A stretch of 64,000 nt of DNA, taken from the NCBI GenBank assembly GCA_963422275.1, contig OY729418.1:434001-498000 (forward strand), written 5' to 3'. The notes under the pieces are model-generated. The model was given only the letters and a program-made list of their open reading frames with translations, made no database searches and had not been told where the DNA came from. Below, in pieces: positions 22,101 through 29,518 of the stretch (position 1 is the first letter of the stretch; every line of letters begins with the position of its first letter). The position numbers were made by a program, and so were the translations under genes. The DNA comes from G963422275 sp963422275 (GTDB lineage: Bacteria; Pseudomonadota; Alphaproteobacteria; Rhodobacterales; Rhodobacteraceae).

Positions 22101-23232
22101 GGCCTACAAGCTGACCGAGGCGGACGTCGGATCGCTGATCCGGGCCGTGGCCTCCTACACCGACGGGCACGGGGCCAGGGAGACCGTGCCGAGCGCGGCG
22201 ACCGCAACCGTGGCCAACGTGAACGATGCGCCGGAAGGGACTCCGGCCGTTTCCGGCAGCGCGACCCAGGGCCAGACGCTGACCGCGTCCGGCGATGCCA
22301 TCACGGACGCCGACGGGCTCGGCACGATTTCCTGGCAGTGGCAGAGAAAGACCGCGGACGGCAGCTGGACCGACATAAGCGGCGCGAACGCCGCGGCCTA
22401 CAAGCTGACCGAGGCGGACGTCGGATCGCTGATCCGGGCCGTGGCCTCCTACACCGACGGGCACGGGGCCAGGGAGACCGTGCCGAGCGCGGCGACCGCA
22501 ACCGTGGCCAACGTGAACGATGCGCCGGAAGGGACTCCGGCCGTTTCCGGCAGCAATCGCGAGCGGATTGATAACCTAATCCGAAAACCATTTTTTGAAA
22601 TGGATCCGATATTCAGAGTAAAGGAGCTAGCATCTGCACTGACCTTGAAGCCATTATCTGAATCCACGCAAGCACTCCAAGCGGAATCATTTAAGCTTTC
22701 TGAAAAGTCTACATCGGTACAAGGGTCAGCGCTAGAGACGATGCTCCGAGTTGCACAATCGTTTGAGCCGATGACCCGTACATTCATCGCTCCAGGCATT
22801 GAAAAGGTGACAATTGCGCTACCCGCATCGGAAGTAACTTCTGTCTCATTGGTCACTTTGCTCGGGCTGGAGGGAAATGGCGACGAGATCGAAGTTTTGT
22901 TTAGCAAGACTCCAGATACTGTAGTTTTCGATCCAAGTGAGATGGTTTTACGATTTATCGGAAAGTTCCAGACTGACGCGGCAGCGACCTCCGCGCCCGT
23001 TGTTGTATCCGAATTGTCCGATCCCGTGCTTAGGATCTTTGTGCGACTTGGAAATGGCCAACTCGTTATGTTACATGCCGATTTAACCAAAGTCGGGTCT
23101 GATGGAAAAGTCCACTTTGAAATTACGAATGTCGAAAGGAACGACGAGGATTCGGAAGCACCCGAAGAGAAATCGTCTATAGGTCCGGCTACACTTGCCC
23201 CGCCAACTAGGAAACCTCTGAATACAGCCTGA
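13147..23232 (+). CDS. Giant LEPR-XLL surface protein: PA14, C-type-lectin, trehalase-like glycosidase and 18 Ig-like repeats
   Basis: A 3361-residue protein. Residues 28-36 (L-E-P-R-L-L-L-S-A) form an LEPR-XLL N-terminal motif, known from very large exported proteins. About 205-331 resembles a PA14 glycan-binding domain (D-S-D-D-G-S). About 430-560 looks cadherin-like. About 562-714 has C-type-lectin features (G-H-L-A-T-L-N, W-M-W-H-E-P-N-G). About 785-1210 resembles a trehalase/GH63-type alpha/alpha barrel (V-W-D-M-A-F, G-G-V-W-A-P-T-N-Y). Residues 1364-3127 are 18 copies of a 98-residue Ig-like repeat, and about 3137-3354 is a unique C-terminal domain. No RTX nonapeptides were seen. The last seven residues are encoded by the end of an IS5-type element, so the native C-terminus is lost or altered. 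Downstream TolC/HlyD/M50 genes suggest dedicated export. Catalytic residues of the glycosidase could not be fixed by eye. Confidence 0.88.
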   Translation: MPHAASHSTFVPLESEYALSSLTHCFALEPRLLLSADAGALLGIDLIAGEDSHVLAQAASDSSDRKEKKQVQSSGTPSGNVLTTINEHDAISKQGALLDLASAGLLPDSLKFEELEIIQLTLNGMVDDGEQLLFRPADAGIDGASIAAYWDEASGTLTLTGQNQSKVDWLAALARVAYHNPDSSPTETKRTVSAVIVNFLEGADASYFEKNSYTTVTDLGERIREGPVAEINPRQLDPRNDNYGLEFIAWLRVTQNGDYTFYTDSDDGSMLWITSADGVERMVVDNDGLHANQERYGSLNLVAGYHRIRVRFFESGGGEVLSVHYQGPGISKTTELPLFRKQLGDVETVVSFVVEGQPNPPEFIRKPVFYKLAPGESFRVTSKNLGLEDRDTADHLVKITVDGLSGGRFKDAANDGKNLQSFTLADVKAGNVFFVYAGGNPAATLTANDGARSTTSQVAFTDSPFSIIENKQIPLDKDSALHLVINGHGWDDSDAELRYEIQPEAPLGAYWNPVTKTLSIFGGKSLEEYETALRGVQIVGGPATEVIGIIGPKAVPHVVRTSAGEFVQMHFYKFKEYLSVRWQAAFSDRPALKYDNAIKGHLATLNTIAEYYAAWETLKREADGLILLGGSDRTSDENWMWHEPNGKDVPFEFRLNELPWWDGEGRSDSEDFLALAVEFDWAPTRNKAGYFYDIHDNGSQSLEGYAVEYIVKKNYAGYIGVISNFDQATPTTPQDAFIINKGEDQRAQDGDRGIHLTKPDRTTRGDQNPSESTNRDKLPNPILPTTHLYMKRLFDLVWNIGFGWDRDGGKIRDSDTDQLPMKFWGAAYSENLFVWDMAFVTLFAKYSDDVFNAISGLENFYARQWENGQIWREITKDGDDFQGGTARTPNEVNPPLFAWAELAYATHTGDVSRLERVLPALEKHLLFLSWRRLINTGGAAGLYYQTQYGSGFDNTPNGNDGNGINNRFNIGETNWNSSDKFRDMRRLGWVELTAQMAQAFESLGKLYALIGREGKAAYYEKRAKETAQVINEVAWDDADKFYYNVEFDGSFRQASGTKVKSLGNFWVLAAGVSPRDRAEYMLNHLRDQNKFWTKMPFPTLSKDHPWFQGGDSRGRYWLGGVWAPTNYMVIEGIYRYGDLDLARRAVENYLKFMDRTSDNSQHNSLMEVYDPETGKRSLNADGAESKDDFVGWTGLGPVAMLIENYLGFRVNGIEKSLLWDLKIMERHGIENLRVGIDNYVDIIASAKNSEDNSVTVAVSVYKNDKSPGVLNLKIAHNLNKIIYDLKKGTLNLPEVNYSDLPEFLKSLKDLTGWSFVLRGSPAGLSIDQSKGTLTDTVSDRTKGFKTKVIISNGDAVYIIPLVREGTPAVSGSATQGQTLTASGDAITDADGLGTISWQWQRKTADGSWTDISGANAAAYKLTEADVGSLIRAVASYTDGHGARETVPSAATATVANVNDAPEGTPAVSGSATQGQTLTASGDAITDADGLGTISWQWQRKTADGSWTDISGANAAAYKLTEADVGSLIRAVASYTDGHGARETVPSAATATVANVNDAPEGTPAVSGSATQGQTLTASGDAITDADGLGTISWQWQRKTADGSWTDISGANAAAYKLTEADVGSLIRAVASYTDGHGARETVPSAATATVANVNDAPEGTPAVSGSATQGQTLTASGDAITDADGLGTISWQWQRKTADGSWTDISGANAAAYKLTEADVGSLIRAVASYTDGHGARETVPSAATATVANVNDAPEGTPAVSGSATQGQTLTASGDAITDADGLGTISWQWQRKTADGSWTDISGANAAAYKLTEADVGSLIRAVASYTDGHGARETVPSAATATVANVNDAPEGTPAVSGSATQGQTLTASGDAITDADGLGTISWQWQRKTADGSWTDISGANAAAYKLTEADVGSLIRAVASYTDGHGARETVPSAATATVANVNDAPEGTPAVSGSATQGQTLTASGDAITDADGLGTISWQWQRKTADGSWTDISGANAAAYKLTEADVGSLIRAVASYTDGHGARETVPSAATATVANVNDAPEGTPAVSGSATQGQTLTASGDAITDADGLGTISWQWQRKTADGSWTDISGANAAAYKLTEADVGSLIRAVASYTDGHGARETVPSAATATVANVNDAPEGTPAVSGSATQGQTLTASGDAITDADGLGTISWQWQRKTADGSWTDISGANAAAYKLTEADVGSLIRAVASYTDGHGARETVPSAATATVANVNDAPEGTPAVSGSATQGQTLTASGDAITDADGLGTISWQWQRKTADGSWTDISGANAAAYKLTEADVGSLIRAVASYTDGHGARETVPSAATATVANVNDAPEGTPAVSGSATQGQTLTASGDAITDADGLGTISWQWQRKTADGSWTDISGANAAAYKLTEADVGSLIRAVASYTDGHGARETVPSAATATVANVNDAPEGTPAVSGSATQGQTLTASGDAITDADGLGTISWQWQRKTADGSWTDISGANAAAYKLTEADVGSLIRAVASYTDGHGARETVPSAATATVANVNDAPEGTPAVSGSATQGQTLTASGDAITDADGLGTISWQWQRKTADGSWTDISGANAAAYKLTEADVGSLIRAVASYTDGHGARETVPSAATATVANVNDAPEGTPAVSGSATQGQTLTASGDAITDADGLGTISWQWQRKTADGSWTDISGANAAAYKLTEADVGSLIRAVASYTDGHGARETVPSAATATVANVNDAPEGTPAVSGSATQGQTLTASGDAITDADGLGTISWQWQRKTADGSWTDISGANAAAYKLTEADVGSLIRAVASYTDGHGARETVPSAATATVANVNDAPEGTPAVSGSATQGQTLTASGDAITDADGLGTISWQWQRKTADGSWTDISGANAAAYKLTEADVGSLIRAVASYTDGHGARETVPSAATATVANVNDAPEGTPAVSGSATQGQTLTASGDAITDADGLGTISWQWQRKTADGSWTDISGANAAAYKLTEADVGSLIRAVASYTDGHGARETVPSAATATVANVNDAPEGTPAVSGSATQGQTLTASGDAITDADGLGTISWQWQRKTADGSWTDISGANAAAYKLTEADVGSLIRAVASYTDGHGARETVPSAATATVANVNDAPEGTPAVSGSNRERIDNLIRKPFFEMDPIFRVKELASALTLKPLSESTQALQAESFKLSEKSTSVQGSALETMLRVAQSFEPMTRTFIAPGIEKVTIALPASEVTSVSLVTLLGLEGNGDEIEVLFSKTPDTVVFDPSEMVLRFIGKFQTDAAATSAPVVVSELSDPVLRIFVRLGNGQLVMLHADLTKVGSDGKVHFEITNVERNDEDSEAPEEKSSIGPATLAPPTRKPLNTA
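17236..22527 (+). repeat. 18 tandem copies of a 294-bp unit
   Basis: The span is exactly 18 x 294 bp and stays in frame, each unit coding a 98-residue Ig-like domain that begins E-G-T-P-A-V-S-G-S and ends N-V-N-D-A-P. By eye all units are identical at the DNA level except the first codon (GAG in copy 1, GAA later). A 19th partial copy (nine codons) follows to 22554. The unit is strongly G+C-rich while the flanking parts of the same gene are visibly A+T-richer. Identity at synonymous sites implies recent expansion or strong homogenisation. Copy number is likely to vary between strains and may be affected by assembly. Confidence 0.97.
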
Positions 23233-24420
23233 TATGTGGGCGTGGTATTGTGCATCCGGGGCGCGCCTGCTGTCTTGCGCTGCATCCTCTTTTCGGGGGA
23301 TCCTGTCATGCAACACCTTCAGCCGCCGAGCTTTACAAACCTAAGACTGTTGCGAAAGCGGGCGTTTTTCTCTGCATTCGCCGTTCGGAGCCGGTTGCGC
23401 GCCTGGCGATCGCCGAGGGGTGGCTGCAGCACCTTTCGGACACGATTTTGGCCCCAAAAAGCGCGGTTTCAGGCCCCGATGCGGCACATCGGGCAGGTTC
23501 AGGGCCGTTTCTGTCTCCACGGCCCGCCGCCGCCATGAACCGGGATCACGCCGCCCTGAAGAGCCACTTCAGAGTGTCGAAGATCCGCCCGAGATCCACC
23601 GCCGCAGCGACGCCAGCTGGTTGAAACGGCGGCGGTACCGGGACAGGGGATATCCCCGGGAAGCCCGGAACCTGATCCCCAACTGGACCCCTGCCGCGGA
23701 CGCGCCGCGCGCTCCACGATATTCGCATCGACAACCGCCACCGGGTGTGTTCCCAACCTTCAGGCCGCACTCCTGCAGCTGGCTGTTGACCTCCGAGAGA
23801 AGCGCCGTGTCAAGACCGCGCAGCACAGGCATCCGGCGAAACCGGCAGATTCGTCGTGCGGGCGGGACTTCGCTCGATCACCGACCGGCCGACGGACGGC
23901 ATGAAGTCAAGACGCACCGTCAGCACCCGCTTGAGTTCCCGGGTCCAACAGCGAATGCCACTGGCCGAGGAGGAGAACCCGAATCATCGGGTCGACATCG
24001 CAGCGCGCGTCCCGGGCGCGACCGCACCGGGCCGAGGACCGCCGCCAAGCGCTGCCAGTCGAAGGGCGCCAATGCGTCCGAAAGGCAGCGGCAAGGGGCG
24101 ACAGCCGCATCCGCTGCCGGTGATGCTGCACGTGTACTGCATGCAACCGTTCTGCAATCCGGCGATGGAGGAATTGCTTTGCCAGGCCGAGGGTAACGCC
24201 CGCGATCCGGAGATGCACCGGACGAGGAAGAGGAACCGGGGGCATTTCGGGATGAAACTGCATATCGGCACCGATCCCCGGGGGTTGGCACGCCATCTGG
24301 AGAGACCGTCCGCCAACGTCGCGACCTGACGCCTTCGGACCGGCTTCTGCACGGCGGGAGAAACAGGTCCGGACTGACGCCGGATATCGCGGAAGTGGGA
24401 AAAATCGTACACAGGAGAGG
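23210..24420. mobile_element. IS5-type A element, truncated, with nested type B relic
   Basis: The left end GGAAACCTCTGAATAC begins at 23210, right after a TA, inside the 3' end of the giant gene. Type A sequence runs to about 23335, is interrupted by a type B relic (about 23340-24070, antisense), and resumes with the A core about 24075-24330 (shards R-K-R-N-R-G-H-F-G-M-K-L-H-I-G). The right inverted repeat is missing. Both transposases are broken. This insertion supplies the last seven codons and the stop of the giant protein. Confidence 0.65.
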
Positions 24421-25996
24421 GCACGCTGACACTGCAGCAAAGTCACCACAGAGAGCCAGTCCTGCTCGGCTCCTTCACCGTCGGTTGCGTCGAACGCCCG
24501 GACCCGAAACCTGCCATCGGACGAACGCGTGAAACCCGACCGCGCTCTGATGGACCGTCAGTGCGTCTCGACTTTATGCCATCCGTCGGTCGCTCGGCGC
24601 TTGAGTGCTGCACCGTCGCACGACGGTCTGCTGGTTCCGCTAGCTGCAAGAGCGCGGCTTGAAGATCAGGCACGCGCCGGTGGCGATTGTCGATGCAACC
24701 ATCGTGGAGAGTACGGCGCGTTCGCGGTGTCAGATCGAGATCGTGGCCGAGAATCGCGCTGAGGGGGAGGCACAGCACTTCCCGACTCTAGTGGCCGACT
24801 GCACGGCGCGAAGGTTGCTCGCCGACAAGGGGCTGTCTAGCCGCGGTGGGGGTCCTGTCGGGGATCATGTTCCGGGCAGGCCGGGGCCGTGGAAACGGAG
24901 ACAACCCTGAAGGCGATGGCCCGACCCCGCTCAAGGTGGCCAGCCGGATCGAGCTAGCTGCAGCCTGAGGGACGGAGTTTGTCCCGAGCCTGCCCGCTGC
25001 GACGCATCGGGGCTTGAAACCGCGCTGTGGGCGTCAAAACCGTGGCTGGAGGCTTCGCAGCCACCGATCAGCAACCGCCAGACACACACACAATCAACTC
25101 CAGAAGGCACAATGCAAAAACGCTTTTATCTTAGCCATCCGTTGACACCAATACTGTCAAACATTAAAAATTGCTCTGAATTGCAGTTGGGAAAGATCTA
25201 GATGGATTTTTTTATGATAATGGATACACGAGCCGTGATGCTAGACAGTGCGCTTCGCAAGGTAGGCACCCTAATTGACTGGTAGTGTCTAGCATGCCCG
25301 GCCCCCGGGGTGCGATGTCAATCTGATGATCCAGGTTCTCTTGCCGGGCCAGTGGTGCTCGTTTTCGGACCGCGAGCTTGAGCATGCGCTGACGGTGTGT
25401 CTTGATGTCATGCCGTCCTGCGGCAGTTCGACTCTTAATTACAATCCCGCCCACATGGCGATCTGCCGGTTCCGCCAGCTTCCTGTGCGGTGCGGCCTTA
25501 ACGGGGTTCTTCTGCCAGAGGTCAGCCATCAGTTGTGCGAGCGCTCCCTGAAAGGCAAGCCTGCGCCAGTGAAGGTTACCGATGTGACAGTCGTGAAAAG
25601 CGTAGCGCGTCCTCGGCGTCATTGTAGCCGAGGACGAGATGCCTATGATTTTCGAGCGACTCTCGGCGGATCTAAACGCCCGCTAGTTAAAGAAAGGCGG
25701 ATGCTGCTGCTTCGTTTTCAAGAAAACAGCGAGAACTGCCATCCAGACTCGCTTGGCCGAGGCGGGCATCCGCTGGTTCCGCATCGCAGATGGTTCAATC
25801 GTCGGGCAGTACATCAGCGGTGGGTCGCGGAGCGAACCCTTGGTAATCCAAGCGCCGCTTCGGAGCGGCGCGGGCGCAACACTTGGAGTGTCAAGGCAGG
25901 GGGGCTGAGTTGAAAGGCCTCCTGTGTCGCCGTCTACCTAGACAACTATCCGTTCCGGTTCCACCGTGTCGGCCTCTCCTTCGACTGCTGGTAACC
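24421..25996. other. Relic-filled gap between giant gene and TolC-like gene
   Basis: No intact gene. At least two type B IS5-like fragments are readable: 24.66-25.12 kb (I-V-D-A-T-I-V-E-S-T-A-R-S-R in frame, then decay) and 25.2-25.62 kb (I-Q-V-L-L-P-G-Q-W, H-M-A-I-C-R-F-R-Q-L). The promoter or leader that once connected this gap to the TolC-like gene has probably been overwritten. Bases 25630-25990 show no recognisable content. Confidence 0.5.
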
Positions 25997-26026
25997 ATGC
26001 CTACCTCGCCGTTTCAACTAAACATC

Positions 26027-27586
26027 ATGCGTATGATACACGAATTGGGCCTAGGATTTTCAGCTATCATTTTTCTGCCGCTGTTTCTAAGTGCCTGCTC
26101 TACAACTTTGCTGCCGCTCGACGATTCGGCACATTACTCCAAGCGTCGTGCACAACTTGAAACGGCGTATAGCTTGACCAAATTGCCGAGAAGGGCAATG
26201 CAGCTACCAGAAGCCATTGCCCATGCACTGAAGCGCAATGCAAGCTATCGGGTGGAGTTGCTAGAAGAGGTCGCGGCACGTTACGACCTGAGCGAAGCGG
26301 AATATTCGCTTTTGCCAAGTCTATTGGCGAAGGTCGGCTATAACACGCGCAGCAAACCGGACGAGCGTTCAAATTCGTCACTGACAAAGGAAGAAGCGAC
26401 CTTGGAATTATCATTTGACCTGCTTGACTTTCGGGTTGGTCAGTATGCAGCGCTTCAAACTGGCGATCGCTTGTTAGCGGCAGCGGAGCGGCGGCGCGGA
26501 GTATTAAACCGGCTTGTTTGGCAGACGGAAACAGCGTTCTGGCGCGCCGCACTGGCACAGCAAAGGCTAAATCGAGTGCGCCATGTTTTGCAGACAACCG
26601 AGGCGGCTTTGAAAGATTCTCAGGCATCGCTTACCGAGGGTGCAGACCCGTTAACGGCGTTGCAATATCAGCGCACTTTAATTGGTATGATGCGGACTTT
26701 GCGTATGATTGAGGAACGGTTGTTGGAAGCAAATTCAGCACTTGCCGAACTATTGGGTCTATCACCGAACACAGTCCTGGAATACGAATTGCCAGCGTTC
26801 ACAGAGTCTGAAACGCTAGACGAGAAGGCGTTGCCAAGTTTGGAGCGTCTGGTTCTGACACATCGTTCCGACCTGCGAGAGCTAGCCTATCAGGAGCGAA
26901 TCGGGATCTTCGACATCAAGCGGGCGATAACCGAGATGATGCCTAGCTTGTCGGTTACAGCCGATTTGGGGCTGACGCCGAAAGCCTGGGTCAATGCGGA
27001 AGCCGCAATCACCAAGAATTTGGTTGCGTTGTTTTCCGATGCTGGCCAGCGACGGCGGAAGAGGGCTGAGGTTGCTGACAAGATTAACCGTCAACGGGCG
27101 TTGGTGCTGACTATGGCAGCGATGACACAAGTGCATGCAAGTTACTGGAGATGGCAAAACAGTAGGGAGTTGTATCTTCTTGCTAATCGGATGAGCGAGA
27201 TAAATGCGCGTATTCTTACGATTTCACGCAATAGGGCTGGCAAGGGGCTTGGCGGAGATCTAGAAGTGGTGCGTACCGACACGGAAGCCTTGCTAGTAGA
27301 CTTAGAGCGCGATGATTCGTGGGTTAACATGCGCAGTGCGTTTGGCCGATTGTTCGTTGTGACCGGTGTTGGTCCATTGGATGGGCTAGATGTGAATGAA
27401 ATAGAGATGGAGAAGCTGACGAAGAGCGTCTCACACTGGCTGGCAAACCGGATACATCTGATTGTGCCAGAGACCGATCTACCAGTTGCTCCACAAGACA
27501 ACGGTTCTATTTATCAAGGCACTCTTCCGCCTGCTGTGGGTGCAAGGGAGCCGCCAGTTGATGGTGCGAACGCCGATGTTAGCTAA
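26027..27586 (+). CDS. TolC-like outer-membrane efflux lipoprotein
   Basis: A 519-residue protein of the outer-membrane factor (TolC/OprM) type. A lipoprotein signal ends in L-S-A-C with C24 as the lipidation site. The rest is long, helix-forming and internally duplicated in character, with repeated patterns like L-P-S-L and A-x-R-x-x-L-x-x-A-E as in TolC-family channels. It would form the outer-membrane exit duct for the HlyD-type adaptors downstream. The start is uncertain: ATGs at 25997, 26027 and 26033 all precede the signal and none has a good Shine-Dalgarno; 26027 is a compromise. The stop codon TAA lies exactly at an IS insertion, which separates it from the adaptor genes. Confidence 0.8.
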   Translation: MRMIHELGLGFSAIIFLPLFLSACSTTLLPLDDSAHYSKRRAQLETAYSLTKLPRRAMQLPEAIAHALKRNASYRVELLEEVAARYDLSEAEYSLLPSLLAKVGYNTRSKPDERSNSSLTKEEATLELSFDLLDFRVGQYAALQTGDRLLAAAERRRGVLNRLVWQTETAFWRAALAQQRLNRVRHVLQTTEAALKDSQASLTEGADPLTALQYQRTLIGMMRTLRMIEERLLEANSALAELLGLSPNTVLEYELPAFTESETLDEKALPSLERLVLTHRSDLRELAYQERIGIFDIKRAITEMMPSLSVTADLGLTPKAWVNAEAAITKNLVALFSDAGQRRRKRAEVADKINRQRALVLTMAAMTQVHASYWRWQNSRELYLLANRMSEINARILTISRNRAGKGLGGDLEVVRTDTEALLVDLERDDSWVNMRSAFGRLFVVTGVGPLDGLDVNEIEMEKLTKSVSHWLANRIHLIVPETDLPVAPQDNGSIYQGTLPPAVGAREPPVDGANADVS

Positions 27587-28766
27587 GGAACCTCTGATTT
27601 GGGAAGTTTTTCTGGTTTTGGCTGCGGAAACCGCCCTTCCCGGCTGCGCCGGTCGGTTGTCGGCGGTCTGGAAGCCCCAAATGCACGTTTTCGGGGTGGA
27701 ATCACCGCTGTTTCAGCCCCCGCAGGGCCGATCCGGCAGATTCCGGACACACTTCTCCCCTGTCATGACAGGGGCGGCTGGGCAATCATCAGGTTCGAGA
27801 AGTCCGGAAGCAGCGCAAGCCGCTGCACGTTCCTCTCCAGACCTCGATGTCGAACCTTGTCATGGCCGAACGCCCGCTCGCGATCCGGAACGGATGCTCC
27901 ACCCGCACCTTGGCCTTCGCCGTCTCCGCCTTGGCCGCGGCGCTGCCAGGCGCCAGCGTCCGGCGCCTGCCGGGGTTCATGGCAATTTGCCACGACACCT
28001 CGCGATGCGCGTGCGCCGCACGCTTCCCGATCCCGCGATATCCGGCGTCAGTTCGGACCTGTTTCTCCTCGCCGTGCAGAAGCCGGTCCGAAGACGTCAG
28101 GTCCCTCCAAGTGGTGCACCAGCCCCCGGGGGTCGGTGCCGATGTGCAGCTTCATCCCGAAATGCCGCTGGTTGCCCTTCCTCGTCCGGTGCATCTTCGG
28201 ATCGCTGGCGTTACTCTCCTTCCCGGTCGACGACGGTGCCGAAATGATGGTGCCCTTCTTCAGCAGACCCCCCCCCCCCCCCCCGGCCAGATGATCCCGG
28301 ATCGCCCGAACAGCAGTTGCGCCAGTCCGTGGCGCTCCAGCCGGTGGTGGAAGTCGGGATCGTCGTCTTGCCCAGAACCTTCTCAAGCATCACCCCGGCA
28401 AGGCGCCGGACGCTTTTCGCCTCGCAAGCAGGGCCTCCATCGCCGGGTCGCTCAGGTTGCAGAACGGCTGAACGCAGTGCACGCGCAGCATCGCCGGCAG
28501 CGGATGCGGCTGTCGCCCCTTGCCGCCGCCCTTCGGACACGTCGGCGCAATGCAGGCCTCCAGGCGCGCCCAAGGGATCAGGCCGTCCATCCGCTCCGGA
28601 AAAATCTCGCGGCGCGTCTTGCGATCGCATTCGAGGCTGGCAAAGGTCAATTGCTGAAGGCGCTGCATGTCGTGATCCCCCGAAAAAAAGGCATGGTGCA
28701 AAAACAGCGGGCACACACCGGATGCACAATGCAACGCCCAAAATCAGACTGTATTCAGAGGTTCCC
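27586..28766. mobile_element. IS5-family element (type A) inserted in the secretion operon
   Basis: A 1181-bp copy with ends AGGAACCTCTGATTT and TATTCAGAGGTTCCC, flanked on each side by TA. The transposase lies on the - strand and is broken into pieces such as R-R-E-I-F and K-G-G-G-K-G-R-Q-P-H. A run of 17 C residues lies at 28268-28284. Removing it joins the TolC-like stop codon to a sequence placing the next ATG about 10 bp downstream, so the insertion split a tightly packed operon without damaging either reading frame. Confidence 0.85.
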
Positions 28767-28779
28767 TAATAAACGGCGA

Positions 28780-29502
28780 ATGGTGAGCCTTATTTGTTCT
28801 TTGAGTTGCTGCCTGTGGGTTAACGCGGCTATGGGCAAAGATGAGTTGACCGCGTTGGCACGGGTAGTCTCGGTGCAAAAGACTGTGTTGTCGTCTTGGA
28901 TGCCTGGACGAATCAAGGAAATCGATTTTCGCGAGATGGCGGTGGTGCCGAAGGGGGCGGTGCTGTTCCAGCTTGACTGCGTTCTCCTTGAGGGAGAGTT
29001 GGAAAAAGCAGAAGCGTTGCTCGAAGCAGCACAGCGCAAGACGGAGATATTGCGGGCACTGCACGGGATGCGCTCGCTTGGTGCGCTAGATGTTGCCTTG
29101 GCCGAGAGCGAGGGCACAGCGGCAGAGGCGACTGTCAACCTGTTGCGCCTGCAATTGTCGCGTTGCGCGGTCCGTGCGCCGTTTAGCGGCGTGCTATCCC
29201 GCCTATTGGTCGATAAGCATCAATATGTTACCCAAGGTCAACCAGTGCTGCATTTGGTTTCGCTGGACGATCTTGAGATAGAAATACTGTTGAAATCGGA
29301 ATGGCTATCTTGGCTGAAAGAAGGCTTGGCGTTCGAGATCGATATCAAAGAAACCGCTGATAGGCATAGGGGGCATCTAGTGCGGATCGATTCAGTTATC
29401 GATTTCAATTCCCAAACCATCCGCGGTCGCGGCATAGCCGCGACTGGTCAAACCTCGCTTTTGCCTGGCATGTCGGGAACGGCGATATTCGAAAGGCCTT
29501 AG
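28780..29502 (+). CDS. Periplasmic adaptor protein, HlyD/RND-MFP family
   Basis: A 240-residue protein with an N-terminal signal peptide (V-S-L-I-C-S-L-S-C-C-L-W-V-N-A). The short alpha-hairpin (E-K-A-E-A-L-L-E-A-A-Q-R-K) sits between two lipoyl-like halves ending in C-A-V-R-A-P-F-S-G-V-L. The G-Q-P-V-L-H-L-V-S segment and a beta-barrel part follow. It is short for an adaptor and has no membrane anchor beyond the signal, so it is probably soluble in the periplasm. The ATG lies 13 bp after the IS; 16 bp separate its stop from the next gene. Its original translational coupling to the TolC-like gene is lost. Confidence 0.78.
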   Translation: MVSLICSLSCCLWVNAAMGKDELTALARVVSVQKTVLSSWMPGRIKEIDFREMAVVPKGAVLFQLDCVLLEGELEKAEALLEAAQRKTEILRALHGMRSLGALDVALAESEGTAAEATVNLLRLQLSRCAVRAPFSGVLSRLLVDKHQYVTQGQPVLHLVSLDDLEIEILLKSEWLSWLKEGLAFEIDIKETADRHRGHLVRIDSVIDFNSQTIRGRGIAATGQTSLLPGMSGTAIFERP

Positions 29503-29518
29503 TCGCAGGGAGCACAGA

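Noticed and set aside
17074..22464. A 1796-residue open frame on - and a 1743-residue frame on + in another phase across the repeat array
   Set aside because: They arise because one stop-free 294-bp unit is repeated 18 times; both give low-complexity Arg/Gly/Pro-rich products, and the + frame coding Ig-like domains continues into real domains on both sides.
17236..22527. Direct repeats considered as a CRISPR-like or other non-coding array
   Set aside because: Units are contiguous with no spacers, are exact multiples of three, and encode a plausible domain.
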